Shown: positions 1 through 12,958 of the stretch, piece after piece | Numbering within the stretch: the first letter of the stretch is position 1 | Layout: each line of letters begins with the position of its first letter | Assembly: GCA_963971535.1 (NCBI GenBank) | Contig: OZ020592.1 | Coordinates: 120,361,480-120,425,479, forward strand | Origin: Notolepis coatsorum | Taxonomy: Eukaryota > Chordata > Actinopteri > Aulopiformes > Paralepididae | Direction: 5' to 3' | DNA length: 64,000 bases | Program-made: the position numbers and the translations under genes | Notes under the pieces: generated by a model | What the model was told of the DNA's origin: nothing | Seen by the model: the letters and a program-made list of their open reading frames with translations, nothing else | Database searches by the model: none

Positions 1-218
1 AACATGGATGCATGTACTCTGCCAGCATGTTTAATATCCATAATACTAAATGTTTGACTAAGATTTCTATGAAACTTTATTCTAAAAAAAAAAAAAAAAT
101 CTATTTTTTTTTCTTTTTTTTTAAATTTTTTTTAAAAACTCATAAAATATATTGGGTCGCACCTAAATCGGCAGGGTCGGTCGGCAACCTGAAACCAACT
201 ATTAATTTTGTTAGGCCT
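1..218. other. AT-rich low-complexity leader
   Basis: Contains a run of A followed by long T-rich stretches (about 84-150). No gene or recognisable element is visible before the first minisatellite. Confidence 0.6.
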
Positions 219-925
219 AGCTCTCGTTTACCCGTCATGAGGAGGTTCAGGAAACCTACCTGATAGCTCTCGTTTACCCGTCATGAGGAGGTTCAGGAAA
301 CCTACCTGATAGCTCTCGTTTACTCATCATGAGGGCGTTCAGGAAACCTACCTGATAGCTCTCGTTTACCCGTCATGAGGAGGTTCAGGAAACCTACCTG
401 ATAGCTCTCGTTTACTCATCATGGGGGCGTTCAGGAAACCTACCCGATAGCTCTCGTTTACCCGTCATGAGGGCGTTCAGGAAACCTACCTGATAGCTCT
501 CGTTTACTCATCATGGGGGCGTTCAGGAAACCTACCTGATAGCTCTCGTTTACTCATCATGGGGGCGTTCAGGACACCTACCTGATAGCTCTCGTTTACT
601 CATCATGGGGGCGTTCAGGAAACCTACCTGATAGCTCTCGTTTACCCGTCATGGGGGCGTTCAGGACACCTACCTGATAGCTCTCGTTTACTCATCATGG
701 GGGCGTTCAGGAAACCTACCTGATAGCTCTCGTTTACCCGTCATGGGGGCGTTCAGGAAACCTACCCGATAGCTCTCGTTTACTCATCATGAGGGCGTTC
801 AGGAAACCTACCCGATAGCTCTCGTTTACTCATCATGAGGGCGTTCAGGAAACCTACCCGATAGCTCTCGTTTACTCATCATGAGGGCGTTCAGGAAACC
901 TACCCGATAGCTCTCGTTTACCCGC
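219..925. repeat. Minisatellite, 46-bp unit, about 15 copies
   Basis: Each unit starts AGCTCTCGTTTAC and ends with CCTACC(T/C)GAT. Copies differ mainly at CCCG/CTCA and GAGG/GGGG positions, so sub-types can be traced along the array. The last unit breaks off at 925 into single-copy-looking sequence. No coding potential is claimed. Confidence 0.95.
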
Positions 926-1253
926 GGCATTGAGATGTTTGCAACTTAGGAACAATGGAACTTTTGATTATCCGCTGATAATTACCGCCGACGCTTTGAA
1001 GGCTGAGCGCTGTTAGCCGTGGGTCGGAACAGCGCTAGTGTTTCCCAGGAATGTTTTACCGTACTGTCCCTAATCAAACACTCGTGACCTTGAGTAAATG
1101 CTATTAACCCCTTCTGTTCTCCCGGCGAGGAGGGCGATGAGGTTGTCGGAGCCCTTTGATGTCCTCCGTTGGGCCGGATCCAATTATAAAGAATCCATTT
1201 GTAGTAGTGAGAGTCGTCTGCCCGTCACTCACGCTTATCTTAACCTTCTGTAT
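926..1253. other. Spacer between two minisatellites, no gene seen
   Basis: Mixed-composition sequence without repeats or a convincing reading frame. A 64-codon open frame crosses it but runs into the next tandem array and has no recognisable similarity. Confidence 0.5.
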
Positions 1254-1818
1254 TGTCGCAGTGAAAGGGTTAACCCTTTGGTAGTGTGGTAGTGAAAGGG
1301 GTAACCGTCTGTAGTGTGGTAGTGAAAGGGTTAACCCTTTGGTAGTGTGGTAGTGAAAGGTTGGCCTTCTGTAGTGTGGTAGTGAAAGGGTTAACCCTTT
1401 GGTAGTGTGGTAGTGAAAGGGTTAACATTTTGGTAGTGTGGCAGTGACCGGGTTAACCTTGTGTAGTGTGGTATTGAAAGGTTAACCTTCTGTAGTGTGG
1501 TAGTGAAAGGGTTAACCTTGTGTAGTGTGGTAGTGAAAGGGTTAACCTTGTGTAGTGTGGTAGTGAAAGGGTTAACCGTCTGTAGTGTGGTAGTGAAAGG
1601 TTAACCCTTTGGTAGTGTGGTAATGAAAGGGTTAACCGTCTGTAGTGTGGTAGCAAAAGGGTTAACCTTGTGTAGTGTGGTAGCCAAAGGGTTAACCCTT
1701 TGGTAGTGTGGTAGTGAAAGGGTTAACCCTTTGGTAGTGTGGTAGCGAAAGGGTTAACCCTTTGGTAGTGTGGTAGTGAAAGGGTTAACCCTTTGGTAGT
1801 GTGGTCGTGAAAGGGTTA
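1254..1818. repeat. Minisatellite, 29-31-bp unit, about 18 copies
   Basis: The unit is built from GTAGTGTGGTAGTGAAAGG followed by GTTAACC and a variable CTTTG/TTGT/GTCT end. The same unit occurs as 3-4 copies at 45925-46040 and as two copies at 50990-51052, so this is a dispersed tandem family. Confidence 0.95.
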
Positions 1819-1945
1819 AGGACGCTTCAGACAGGCCGGCAGGCCCGTTTACCTAAAATACTCAAAGCTCTACTCATTCATTTATCTCTGCGTCTCCCTG
1901 GCGACGAGGGAAGCCTGGGTGTTACACAACAGAGACACCGAGGGC

Positions 1946-2271
1946 GGATCCACAAAGAATGGATCGCACAGTGATTGATTGGTTGCAGAATGCGTACAAT
2001 ACAGTACGGCTCAATACACACAATTGTTAAGGGGGATGCAGACCAGAGACCGTCTTGTTTACATCAGGGTCCCCCATTTTTCTTTTTCTTCTTTTCTTTT
2101 TTTTCTTGTTTTTCACAATAAGCAAACAATCACAATCAACAAGACATAACAAAAACACAATCCTGGGCTGCATTATTAGTGTCACTTTACAAAGGGTCCC
2201 CCATTTTCAATTCATAATGAATTGTAAGTAAGGGTGCAATTAGCACCGTGCAATCCATTCTTTGTGGATCC
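1946..2271. mobile_element. LINE 3' end fragment inside an inverted-repeat pair
   Basis: Positions 1974-2095 match, in reverse orientation, the LINE tail family best seen at 44626-45235: a GATTGATTG tail complement, then CAGAATG.GTACAATACAGTAC and ACACACAATTGTTAAGG. The block is bounded by near-perfect 25-bp inverted repeats starting GGATCCACAAAGAATGGAT (1946-1970 and the complement at about 2247-2271). This suggests terminal inverted repeats of a small DNA element that captured or received the LINE end. Which came first is inference. Confidence 0.55.
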
Positions 2272-2363
2272 CACCCCAAGACAGCAGCGGTGGAATAATG
2301 CTCTGTTGGCAGCGGCAAGAGCTAATTACTCTTTTACTGTGCTAGTCTTTATATAGACCGACC

Positions 2364-2830
<467 letters not shown>

Positions 2831-2838
2831 CTCGTGTC

Positions 2839-3759
2839 TAGGGATGCCCCGATCACGTTTTTTGCCACCGATACCGATCACCGATCGTCGTGAGCCATAT
2901 CGGCCGATACCGATCCGATCCGATCGTTTTTGATTAAAAGAAATTAAAATTAATTTTATATAATTTTTTTTGTATTTTTTCTTTTTTTTTATAAAATATA
3001 TATATTATATAATTAGACTTGTACTTGTATTATCTGCGAGACATCGCCACCACGCAACAAGCTCCACTGTCTGTGTGTACTCTAGTAGCCTCCAGCTACG
3101 GCCAGGATTCTCCGGAGCTGCACCTGGACCCTATACTGCCTCGAGCTACGGCAAGGATTCTCCGGCGCTGCAGCTGGACCCTAGTATTGGTATAACGTTA
3201 AATCACATTCACAAGCCCTCAGCTCGAATACGCATCGAATCAGTGTTATAAGACATTGATATCAGGAGCTATCTGTAGCTACTGCTAGCCGGATATATAA
3301 CGTTAATACAACGCCTCAGTGAATTATTTAGTTCAATGGGACATTTCGTTTTGAACAGTGAACTAGCTTGCGCTAACGTGAGCTAACAGCTAACAGGTAT
3401 CATACACTCTACTAGACTTTGTGGAGCGTTTGTTGATGTCAGGAGCTATCGCTAGCCGGCTAGATACCGTTCGGTTAGACAATGCCTCATCATGTATTAA
3501 ACTAAAAGTGAATAGTTGACTGGGTCATTTTGTAACGGTAGCTAAGCTAACGTTAGCTCAGGGAGACGCCGATGCCGTCCTCCCGTGTCCCGTCTCACTA
3601 GACTAGACCCATGTTTACATGCGTGCGGGAGGGAGGAGCAGACTCAGCGAATGAGATCGGCTTTGACGATCGGCGAAAATAAAGCATTATCACCGATCGC
3701 ATATTTATACTGATTATCGGCCGATAACGATCAGTGGCCGATCGATCGGGGCATCCCTA
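2839..3759. mobile_element. hAT-like non-autonomous DNA transposon, CCGAT type
   Basis: Begins TAGGGATGCCCCGATC and ends with its inverted complement. It is flanked by a perfect 8-bp target-site duplication CTCGTGTC (2831-2838 and 3760-3767), the duplication length of hAT transposases. Subterminal regions are packed with CCGAT/ATCGG words. No transposase frame is present, so it would depend on an enzyme in trans. The interior contains GCTAACGTTAGC-like words common in fish genomes. Two further copies are nested at 39307-41759 and 39720-40652. Confidence 0.93.
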
Positions 3760-3767
3760 CTCGTGTC

Positions 3768-4329
3768 CTCGTCTGTTATTATTATATATTTCATTACACC
3801 GAATAATATATCTGAAGTCACTAAAAACCACTGCGCGGGAGGCTACTACAGGCCAGGGCTCTGGGGATTATTATAACAGCTGTGTAAGGCTCACACTCCC
3901 TACTACCCCTCCTTCTCTCAAGGTGTCCGATATTAATAATCATTTCACTCAACCAGGCCGTTGTGTTGTGTGTCGTCTGTGTTTTATGTATCACAGGGAG
4001 CGTGGATCAGCACATTCCTTTTGAGAGGTTCATTCATAACATAAGCGGCACAGGAAAAAGCATGCCTGCTCCAAAGTGACCTTTAGACCGATTGGCATTA
4101 CGTAATGGTTGTTGTTGCCGTGATCGCTGGTGGTTTCTGTCACTGGGTGATTGTTTGGCTGCTCGTACCTACCTACCCCTGGGTGCACCTACCTACCCAG
4201 GCCTGTGTGTTCACGCACAAGGTGTACACAGCCATGTAGGAACAGGACATTGTGAGTCACAGGGTAATGGACCTGCTCCTACTGTACACATGGACCTGGA
4301 GAGAAAATGTACCAAGAAGATGGCAGAGA
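3768..4329. other. Spacer before the 33-bp array; one half of a flanking duplication
   Basis: No gene is recognised. Positions 4228-4280 (around CAGCCATGTAGGAACAGGAC) resemble 8950-9003 on the other side of the 33-bp array, as if the array grew inside an older duplication. Confidence 0.5.
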
Positions 4330-7300
4330 ATAATATAATACTCCCTGGAGAGACTCTTTATAATACTGTAACACTCCCTGGAGAGACTCTTTATAATACT
4401 GTAATACTCCCTGGTAGACTCTTTAAAATACTGTAACACTCCCTGGTAGACTCTTTATAATACTGTAACACTCCCTGGAGAGACTCTTTATAATACTGTA
4501 ATACTCCCTGGTAGACTCTTTCAAATACTGTAACACTCCCTGGAGAGACTCTTTATAATACTGTAACACTCCCTGGAGAGACTCTTTATAATACTGTAAT
4601 ACTCCCTGGTAGACTCTTTAAAATACTGTAACACTCCCTGGAGAGACTCTTTAAAATACTGTAACACTCCCTGGAGAGACTCTTTATAATACTGTAACAC
4701 TCCCTGGAGAGACTCTTTATAATACTGTAACACTCCCTGGTAGACTCTTTAAAATACTGTAACACTCCCTGGAGAGACTCTTTAAAATACTGTAACACTC
4801 CCTGGAGAGACTCTTTATAATACTGTAACACTCCCTGGAGAGACTCTTTAAAATACTGTAATACTCCCTGGAGAGACTTTATAATACTGTAACACTCCCT
4901 GGAGAGACTCTTTAAAATACTGTAACACTCCCTGGAGAGACTCTTTATAATACTGTAACACTCCCTGGAGAGACTCTTTATAATACTGTAACACTCCCTG
5001 GAGAGACTCTTTATAATACTGTAACACTCCCTGGAGATACTCTTTAAAATACTGTAATACTCCCTGGAGAGACTCTTTAAAATACTGTAACACTCCCTGG
5101 AGAGACTCTTTAAAATACTGTAACACTCCCTGGAGAGACTCTTTATAATACTGTAATACTCACTGGAGAGACTCTTTAAAATACTGTAACACTCCCTGGA
5201 GAGACTCTTTATAATACTGTAATACTCCCTGGAGAGACTCTTTATAATACTGTAACACTCCCTGGAGAGACTCTTTATAATACTGTAATACTCCCTGGAG
5301 AGACTCTTTATAATACTGTAACACTCCCTGGAGAGACTCTTTATAATACTGTAATACTCCCTGGAGAGACTCTTTATAATACTGTAATACTCCCTGGAGA
5401 GACTCTTTATAATACTGTAATACTCCCTGGAGAGACTCTTTATAATACTGTAATACTCCCTGGAGAGACTCTTTATAATACTGTAACACTCCCTGGAGAG
5501 ACTCTTTATAATACCGTAATACTCCCTGGTAGACTCTTTATAATACTGTAACACTCCCTGGAGAGACTCTTTATAATACTGTAATACTCACTGGTAGACT
5601 CTTTATAATACTGTAATACTCCCTGGAGAGACTCTTTATAATACTGTAATACTCCCTGGAGAGACTCTTTATAATACTGTAACACTCCCTGGAGAGACTC
5701 TTTATAATACTGTAATACTCCCTGGTAGACTCTTTATAATACTGTAACACTCCCTGGAGAGACTCTTTATAATACTGTAATACTCCCTGGTAGACTCTTT
5801 ATAATACTGTAACACTCCCTGGAGAGACTCTTTATAATACTGTAATACTCCCTGGAGAGACTCTTTATAATACTGTAACACTCCCTGGAGAGACTCTTTA
5901 TAATACTGTAATACTCCCTGGAGAGACTCTTTATAATACTGTAACACTCCCTGGTAGACTCTTTATAATACTGTAACACTCCCTGGAGAGACTCTTTATA
6001 ATACTGTAACACTCCCTGGAGAGACTCTTTATAATACTGTAATACTCCCTGGAGAGACTCTTTATAATACTGTAATACTCACTGGTAGACTCTTTATAAT
6101 ACTGTAACACTCCCTGGAGAGACTCTTTATAATACTGTAATACTCACTGGTAGACTCTTTATAATACTGTAACACTCCCTGGAGAGACTCTTTATAATAC
6201 TGTAATACTCCCTGGAGAGACTCTTTATAATACTGTAATACTCCCTGGAGAGACTCTTTATAATACTGTAATACTCACTGGTAGACTCTTTATAATACTG
6301 TAACACTCCCTGGAGAGACTCTTTATAATACTGTAATACTCCCTGGTAGACTCTTTAAAATACTGTAATACTCCCTGGAGAGACTCTTTATAATACTGTA
6401 ACACTCCCTGGAGAGACTCTTTAAAATACTGTAATACTCCCTGGTAGACTCTTTAAAATACTGTAATACTCCCTGGAGAGACTCTTTATAATACTGTAAC
6501 ACTCCCTGGAGAGACTCTTTATAATACTGTAACACTCCCTGGAGAGACTCTTTAAAATACTGTAATACTCCCTGGTAGACTCTTTATAATACTGTAATAC
6601 TCCCTGGAGAGACTCTTTATAATACTGTAACACTCCCTGGTAGACTCTTTATAATACTGTAACACTCCCTGGTAAACTCTTTATAATACTGTAACACTCC
6701 CTGGTAGACTCTTTATAATACTGTAACACTCCCTGGAGAGACTCTTTATAATACTGTAATACTCTCTGGAGAGACTCTTTATAATACTGTAATACTCCCT
6801 GGTAGACTCTTTATAATACTGTAATACTCCCTGGTAGACTCTTTATAATACTGTAACACTCCCTGGAGAGACTCTTTAAAATACTGTAACACTCCCTGGA
6901 GAGACTCTTTATAATACTGTAACACTCCCTGGTAGACTCTTTATAATACTGTAACACTCCCTGGAGAGACTCTTTATAATACTGTAACACTCCCTGGAGA
7001 GACTCTTTAAAATACTGTAACACTCCCTGGTAGACTCTTTATAATACTGTAACACTCCCTGGAGAGACTCTTTATAATACTGTAACACTCCCTGGAGAGA
7101 CTCTTTATAATACTGTAACACTCCCTGGAGAGACTCTTTATAATACTGTAATACTCCCTGGAGAGACTCTTTATAATACTGTAATACTCCCTGGTAGACT
7201 CTTTATAATACTGTAACACTCCCTGGAGAGACTCTTTATAATACTGTAACACTCCCTGGTAGACTCTTTATAATACTGTAACACTCCCTGGAGAGACTCT

Positions 7301-8926
7301 TTATAATACTGTAACACTCCCTGGAGAGACTCTTTAAAATACTGTAACACTCCCTGGTAGACTCTTTATAATACTGTAACACTCCCTGGAGAGACTCTTT
7401 ATAATACTGTAACACTCCCTGGAGAGACTCTTTATAATACTGTAACACTCCCTGGAGAGACTCTTTATAATACTGTAATACTCCCTGGAGAGACTCTTTA
7501 TAATACTGTAATACTCCCTGGTAGACTCTTTATAATACTGTAACACTCCCTGGTAGACTCTTTATAATACTGTAATACTCCCTGGAGAGACTCTTTATAA
7601 TACTGTAATACTCCCTGGAGAGACTCTTTATAATACTGTAACACTCCCTGGTAGACTCTTTATAATACTGTAACACTCCCTGGTAGACTCTTTATAATAC
7701 TGTAATACTCCCTGGTAGACTCTTTATAATACTGTAACACTCCCTGGAGAGACTCTTTATAATACTGTAATACTCCCTGGAGAGACTCTTTATAATACTG
7801 TAACACTCCCTGGAGAGACTCTTTATAATACTGTAATACTCCCTGGTAGACTCTTTATAATACTGTAATACTCCCTGGAGAGACTCTTTATAATACTGTA
7901 ACACTCCCTGGTAGACTCTTTATAATACTGTAACACTCCCTGGAGAGACTCTTTAAAATACTGTAACACTCCCTGGAGAGACTCTTTATAATACTGTAAT
8001 ACTCCCTGGAGAGACTCTTTATAATACTGTAACACTCCCTGGAGAGACTCTTTATAATACTGTAATACTCCCTGGTAGACTCTTTAAAATACTGTAATAC
8101 TCTCTGGAGAGACTCTTTATAATACTGTAATACTCCCTGGAGAGACTCTTTATAATACTGTAATACTCCCTGGAGAGACTCTTTATAATACTGTAACACT
8201 CCCTGGAGAGACTCTTTAAAATACTGTAACACTCCCTGGTAGACTCTTTATAATACTGTAACACTCCCTGGAGAGACTCTTTATAATACTGTAACACTCC
8301 CTGGAGAGACTCTTTATAATACTGTAACACTCCCTGGAGAGACTCTTTATAATACTGTAACACTCCCTGGAGAGACTCTTTAAAATACTGTAACACTCCC
8401 TGGAGAGACTCTTTAAAATACTGTAACACTCCCTGGAGAGACTCTTTATAATACTGTAATACTCCCTGGTAGACTCTTTATAATACTGTAATACTCCCTG
8501 GAGAGACTCTTTAAAATACTGTAATACTCCCTGGAGAGACTCTTTATAATACTGTAACACTCCCTGGAGAGACTCTTTATAATACTGTAATACTCCCTGG
8601 AGAGACTCTTTATAATACTGTAACACTCCCTGGAGAGACTCTTTAAAATACTGTAACACTCCCTGGTAGACTCTTTATAATACTGTAATACTCCCTGGAG
8701 AGACTCTTTATAATACTGTAACACTCCCTGGAGAGACTCTTTAAAATACTGTAACACTCCCTGGAGAGACTCTTTATAATACTGTAACACTCCCTGGAGA
8801 GACTCTTTATAATACTGTAACACTCCCTGGAGAGACTCTTTATAATACTGTAACACTCCCTGGAGAGACTCTTTAAAATACTGTAACACGCCCTGGTAGA
8901 CTCTTTATAATACTTCCTGGTAGTTA
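4330..8926. repeat. Long minisatellite, 33/31-bp unit, about 140 copies
   Basis: Units read ACTCTTTATAATACTGTAA then (C/T)ACTCCCTGG, closed either by AGAG (33 bp) or by T (31 bp). A/T (TATAAT or TAAAAT) and C/T variants alternate in higher-order blocks; for example 7021-7250 and 7350-7545 show nearly the same variant order. Because 33 is a multiple of three, several reverse-strand frames stay open for up to 322 codons; these are by-products. One isolated unit lies 11.7 kb away at 20587-20615. Confidence 0.97.
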
Positions 8927-9031
8927 GGAGGTTAAATGCAACATGTTGCACGCAGCCATGTGGGAACAGGACGTTATGGTTTGCAGGGTGATGGACTTTG
9001 CTCTGTGAGCACATTTGCATACAGCCGTCCC

Positions 9032-9377
9032 ACAGCTCCTCCCAGAGAGAGAGAGACCAGGCGGCCTGTATCATACAGCTCCTCCCAAAGAGAGAGAGAC
9101 CAGGCGGCCTGTATCATACAGCTCCTCCCAAAGAGAGAGAGACCAGGCGGCCTGTATCATACAGCTCCTCCCAAAGAGAGAGAGACCAGGCGGCCTGTAT
9201 CATACAGCTCCTCCCAGAGAGAGAGAGACCAGGCGGCCTGTATCATACAGCTCCTCCCAAAGAGAGAGAGACCAGGCGGCCTGTATCACACAGCTCCTCC
9301 CAAAGAGAGAGAGACCAGGCGGCCTGTATCATACAGCTCCTCCCAAAGAGAGAGAGACCAGACGGCCTGTATCATAC
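9032..9377. repeat. Minisatellite, 43-bp unit, 8 copies
   Basis: Units run from CAGCTCCTCCC through AGAGAGAGAGACCAGG to CGGCCTGTATCATA. Only a few substitutions separate the copies, suggesting recent expansion. Three overlapping plus-strand frames of about 155 codons are caused by the repeat. Confidence 0.95.
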
Positions 9378-9540
9378 TGTCTCTTGTGCCAAAGGTACTC
9401 TGTTGAACCCCTTGACTTGGATATCACTAGTTTGGGGCTTGACACCAATGAATACGATTATTTAGAAGAAGAATCGCATTAGAAGAAGATTACTGTATTG
9501 TCGATGTACACAAGGCAATTGAAATTTGTCTTCACATATC

Positions 9541-9778
9541 CCTTCTAGTTACACACACACACACAGTCTTCATATCCCTCCTAGTTACACACAGTCCTCA
9601 TATCCCTTCTAGTTACACACAGTCCTCATATCCCTCCTAGTTACACACAGTCCTCATATCCCTCCTAGTTACACACAGTCCTCATATCCCTCCTAGTTAC
9701 ACACAGTCCTCATATCCCTCCTAGTTACACACAGTCCTCATATCCCTCCTAGTTACACATACACACAGTCCTCATATC
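9541..9778. repeat. Minisatellite, 28-bp unit, left part
   Basis: Units read CCTCATATCCCTCC then TAGTTACACACAGT. The array is cut at 9778 by a hAT-like element and continues at 11078 with the duplicated target. Confidence 0.93.
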
Positions 9779-11077
9779 TAGGGATGGGTACCGAATTCGG
9801 TACTTTTGAGGTACCGAACCGAAACATGTCGGTACTACCGAGTATCGAATCAAGTGAGATACAAAAAAAAAAAAAAAAAAAAAACTTTTTTTGTTTTTTT
9901 TTACTTTTTCTTTTTTCTTTTCATGTCAACGTTCACACTCACAATATATGCTTACCTAGGATTTGACTTGATTCAACAACAAAGCAGTCGGAGCAATGAC
10001 AAGCCGAAAACTGTCGAAATTGTAGTTATTTGAAGTTTGGATTTTTTTTTTACGACTGAGGTAGGTAAATTTAATTTCTTGAGACTAAAGTACCGAAAAA
10101 AGGTACCGTTGGGTACCGGTATCGATTAGGGGTGGGAATCACCAGTTTCATCACGATACGATATGATATCGATTCTTTGGACAACGATACGATATTTGCC
10201 GATATCACAAAGTCTGCCACGATACGATACGATTCGATTCAGGTGCCTGCGATCGATATGAGGCGATATTATGTGCCCATTTAACACAATCAGTCACATT
10301 TAGATCAACTAAAAAAAGGCTACGGAAATATCAATTGATGTTTTTATTTTTGAGCTCTTCCAGACATTTAAATGAAAAACAATCTATTGTTTTTAATACA
10401 AATAGACCGCCTGTTAACTTTTTATATATTGAGCTTTAAACTTTAAGTAAAACCCCTTCCTCTCCCAAACTTCCTACAATTGTTTTATGTTGCATGATGA
10501 TCATGAATACATTTATTATGTATTCATGTTTAAATATCAACATTATCTGTCCATCCTCAGTAACACACACACACACACACAGTCCCCCACAGCCCCCACC
10601 CCTCCTCCTTCCAAGTCCCCTCTCCCCTCTCCTGTTCTCTCTCACGGTTAGCTCAGTTAGCTTAAGCAGCCAACGCGACGTTCATTTAGATATTTAACGC
10701 GACGTGGGCATAAATGAATGGCGACGATGCAACGCATGTTAGATGCATTTGACCCATTGCGGGGAAAAAACTGCACAGACTTATATCGGCTCGCAAAATA
10801 GACGCTCTGTAGTGCTTTACAGCAGACGCAAACACTGCTGTAATGTCTACATGGAGTTTCACAATACTGGGCGCCGGCGGATATGACTCGCGGGATTTTC
10901 AAAATAAGAGTATCGCAATATGAATCGATTTTTTTACGTTGCATCGATCCTATTTGATTATTGATAATAGATCGATATATCGATCTGGATCGATGTATAG
11001 TCCCACCCCTAGTATCGATTCACAGGTACCGGAACCGGTACCGGTATCGGTTCAAATGTGAAAGGTACCCATCCCTA
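9779..11077. mobile_element. hAT-like element, GGTACC type, inserted in a minisatellite
   Basis: Begins TAGGGATGGGTACC and ends GGTACCCATCCCTA. The flanking duplication is CTCATATC (9771-9778 and 11078-11085), a word of the 28-bp unit, so the insertion hit an existing array. Subterminal sequence is dense in GGTACCG words. Only about 406 bases belong to this element; the rest is the nested element at 10127-11011. No transposase is encoded. Confidence 0.93.
10127..11011. mobile_element. hAT-like element, ATCGAT type, nested
   Basis: Begins TAGGGGTGGGA and ends TCCCACCCCTA, with a perfect 8-bp duplication GTATCGAT (10119-10126 and 11012-11019). ATCGAT, GATATCG and GATACGAT words crowd both ends. 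A short (AC)n run lies at 10562-10580. It sits inside the GGTACC-type element and is therefore younger. Confidence 0.93.
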
Positions 11078-12013
11078 CTCATATCCCTCCTAGTTACACA
11101 CAGTCCTCATATCCCTCCTAGTTACACACAGTCCTCATATCCCTCCTAGTTACACACAGTCCATCCCTCCCAGTTACACACAGTCCTCATATCCCTCCTA
11201 GTTACACACAGTCCTCATATCCCTCCTAGTTACACAGTCCTCATATACCTCCTAGCTACACACAGTCCATCCCTCCTAGTTACACACAGTCCTCATATCC
11301 CTCCTAGTTACACACAGTCCATCCCTCCTAGTTACACACAGTCCTCATATCCCTCCTAGTTACACACAGTCCTCATATCCCTCCTAGTTACACAGTCCTC
11401 ATATACCTCCTAGTTACACACAGTCCATCCCTCCTAGTTACACACAGTCCTCATATCCCTCCCAGTTACACACAGTCCATCCCTCCTAGTTACACACAGT
11501 CCTCATATACCTCCTAGTTACACACAGTCCATCCCTCCTAGTTACACACAGTCCTCATATCCCTCCCAGTTACACACAGTCCATCCCTCCTAGTTACACA
11601 CAGTCCTCATATCCCTCCTAGTTACACACAGTCCATCCCTCCTAGTTACACACAGTCCTCATATCCCTCCTAGTTACACATACACACAGTCCTCATATCC
11701 CTCCTAGTTACACACAGTCCTCATATCCCTCCTAGTTACACACAGTCCTCATATCCCTCCTAGTTACACAGTCCTCATATCCCTCCTAGTTACACACAGT
11801 CCATCCCTCCTAGTTACACACAGTCCTCATATCCCTCCCAGTTACACACAGTCCATCCCTCCTAGTTACACACAGTCCTCATATCCCTCCTAGTTACACA
11901 GTCCTCATATCCCTCCTAGTTACACACAGTCCATCCCTCCTAGTGACACACAGTCCTCATATCCCTCCTAGTTACACACAGTCCTCATATCCCTCCTAGT
12001 TACACACAGTCCT
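11078..12013. repeat. Minisatellite, 28-bp unit, right part, about 34 copies
   Basis: Continues the array interrupted at 9778. Shortened units starting CCATCCCTCC alternate with full units, giving a higher-order pattern. No genes are present. Confidence 0.95.
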
Positions 12014-12277
12014 CCACACATTATGCATTTCATCAGAGAGGTCAGAGTGCAGGGTCGTCTGCAGTGCTGCGCCCCTGGAGCAGTTATTCTTTCCAAGTGT
12101 CTGATCCTAATAAGCTTTCACTTAAAGAGTGTCTGGTCAGTAACATGGGCCAGGGATGGGGGGGGTTGTAACTGTACATTGGATTATCGACAAAACCTTA
12201 CTTGGTCCCAAGGAGAGGGTCTCGTGTATTAAATAAAGTTTTCATTCATTCATTCACTCTGGATCTTGTAAATCCAG
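12014..12277. other. Mosaic spacer with a lone 68-mer fragment and a LINE-like tail
   Basis: Positions 12126-12150 (AGAGTGTCTGGTCAGTAACATGG) are a piece of the 68-bp minisatellite in inverted orientation. At 12231-12257 AATAAAG is followed by TTTTCATTCATTCATTCA, typical of a LINE 3' tail. No gene is seen. Confidence 0.6.
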
Positions 12278-12640
12278 TAGCAATACACACAATTGTTAAG
12301 GGGATGCAGACTAGAGAAAGGCGTTTGTCTTGTTTACATCATCAGGGTCCCCCATTTTCAATTCATAGTGACATTTATGACATACACAACATACATGACA
12401 TCATGACATTTATGACATAGGGACATACATGCCTTACAGGTATATAGTAATAGTACTGTTACATTTGTCACATATACGATATGCAAATATACAGTACTGT
12501 TACCCAGAGATCCTAACAGTAAATATATACATATGATGAGGAGGAGACTGTACATTAGGAGGGGGTGAGTGGGTGGTAAAAAAATATATACAAACGGTGG
12601 GGAGGAGACTGTCCATTGTTGTTGTGGCATAATTGCGAAA
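12278..12640 (-). mobile_element. LINE 3'-UTR fragment, tail family A
   Basis: In reverse orientation it matches the 3' region of the copy at 44626-45235, including AATTGTTAAGGGGATGCAGA and GGGTCCCCCATTTTCAATTC. The polyadenylation-signal end itself is missing here. Confidence 0.75.
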
Positions 12641-12958
12641 CGTGTTTAGTCCCTTTTTTGTATGCAACAAGCCGTTTAGTTCATGGTTCAAAGTAATGGG
12701 AAAAGGGTGCTAGCTCGCCATCAATCAGAAGCTAGCCACAAGACTTGCATTATTTCACGCTCTCCAGCACACAGCCTCCCTGCCTGGCACAACAACCACA
12801 ACAGTAGGGTCTATAGTCACAGTCAGGACAGTAGGCTCTACAAGTAGGCTCCCTTAAAACGCTAACGCTATTAAAAAAAATACAGTGGAGGTTAAAATAA
12901 GAATATGACTTGGCCAGAAAAAAAGTTCAGTCAGGAGAATTTTTTTTGCTTTAATCCC
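12641..12958. other. Spacer, no gene seen
   Basis: Contains short words such as GTAGGCTC and an A-rich tract near 12870. No element boundary or coding frame is supported. Confidence 0.5.

Noticed and set aside
4586-5554. 322-codon minus-strand open frame with repeating YYSIIKSLSRE
   Set aside because: It lies wholly within the 33/31-bp minisatellite; length arises from unit size, and parallel frames are equally open.
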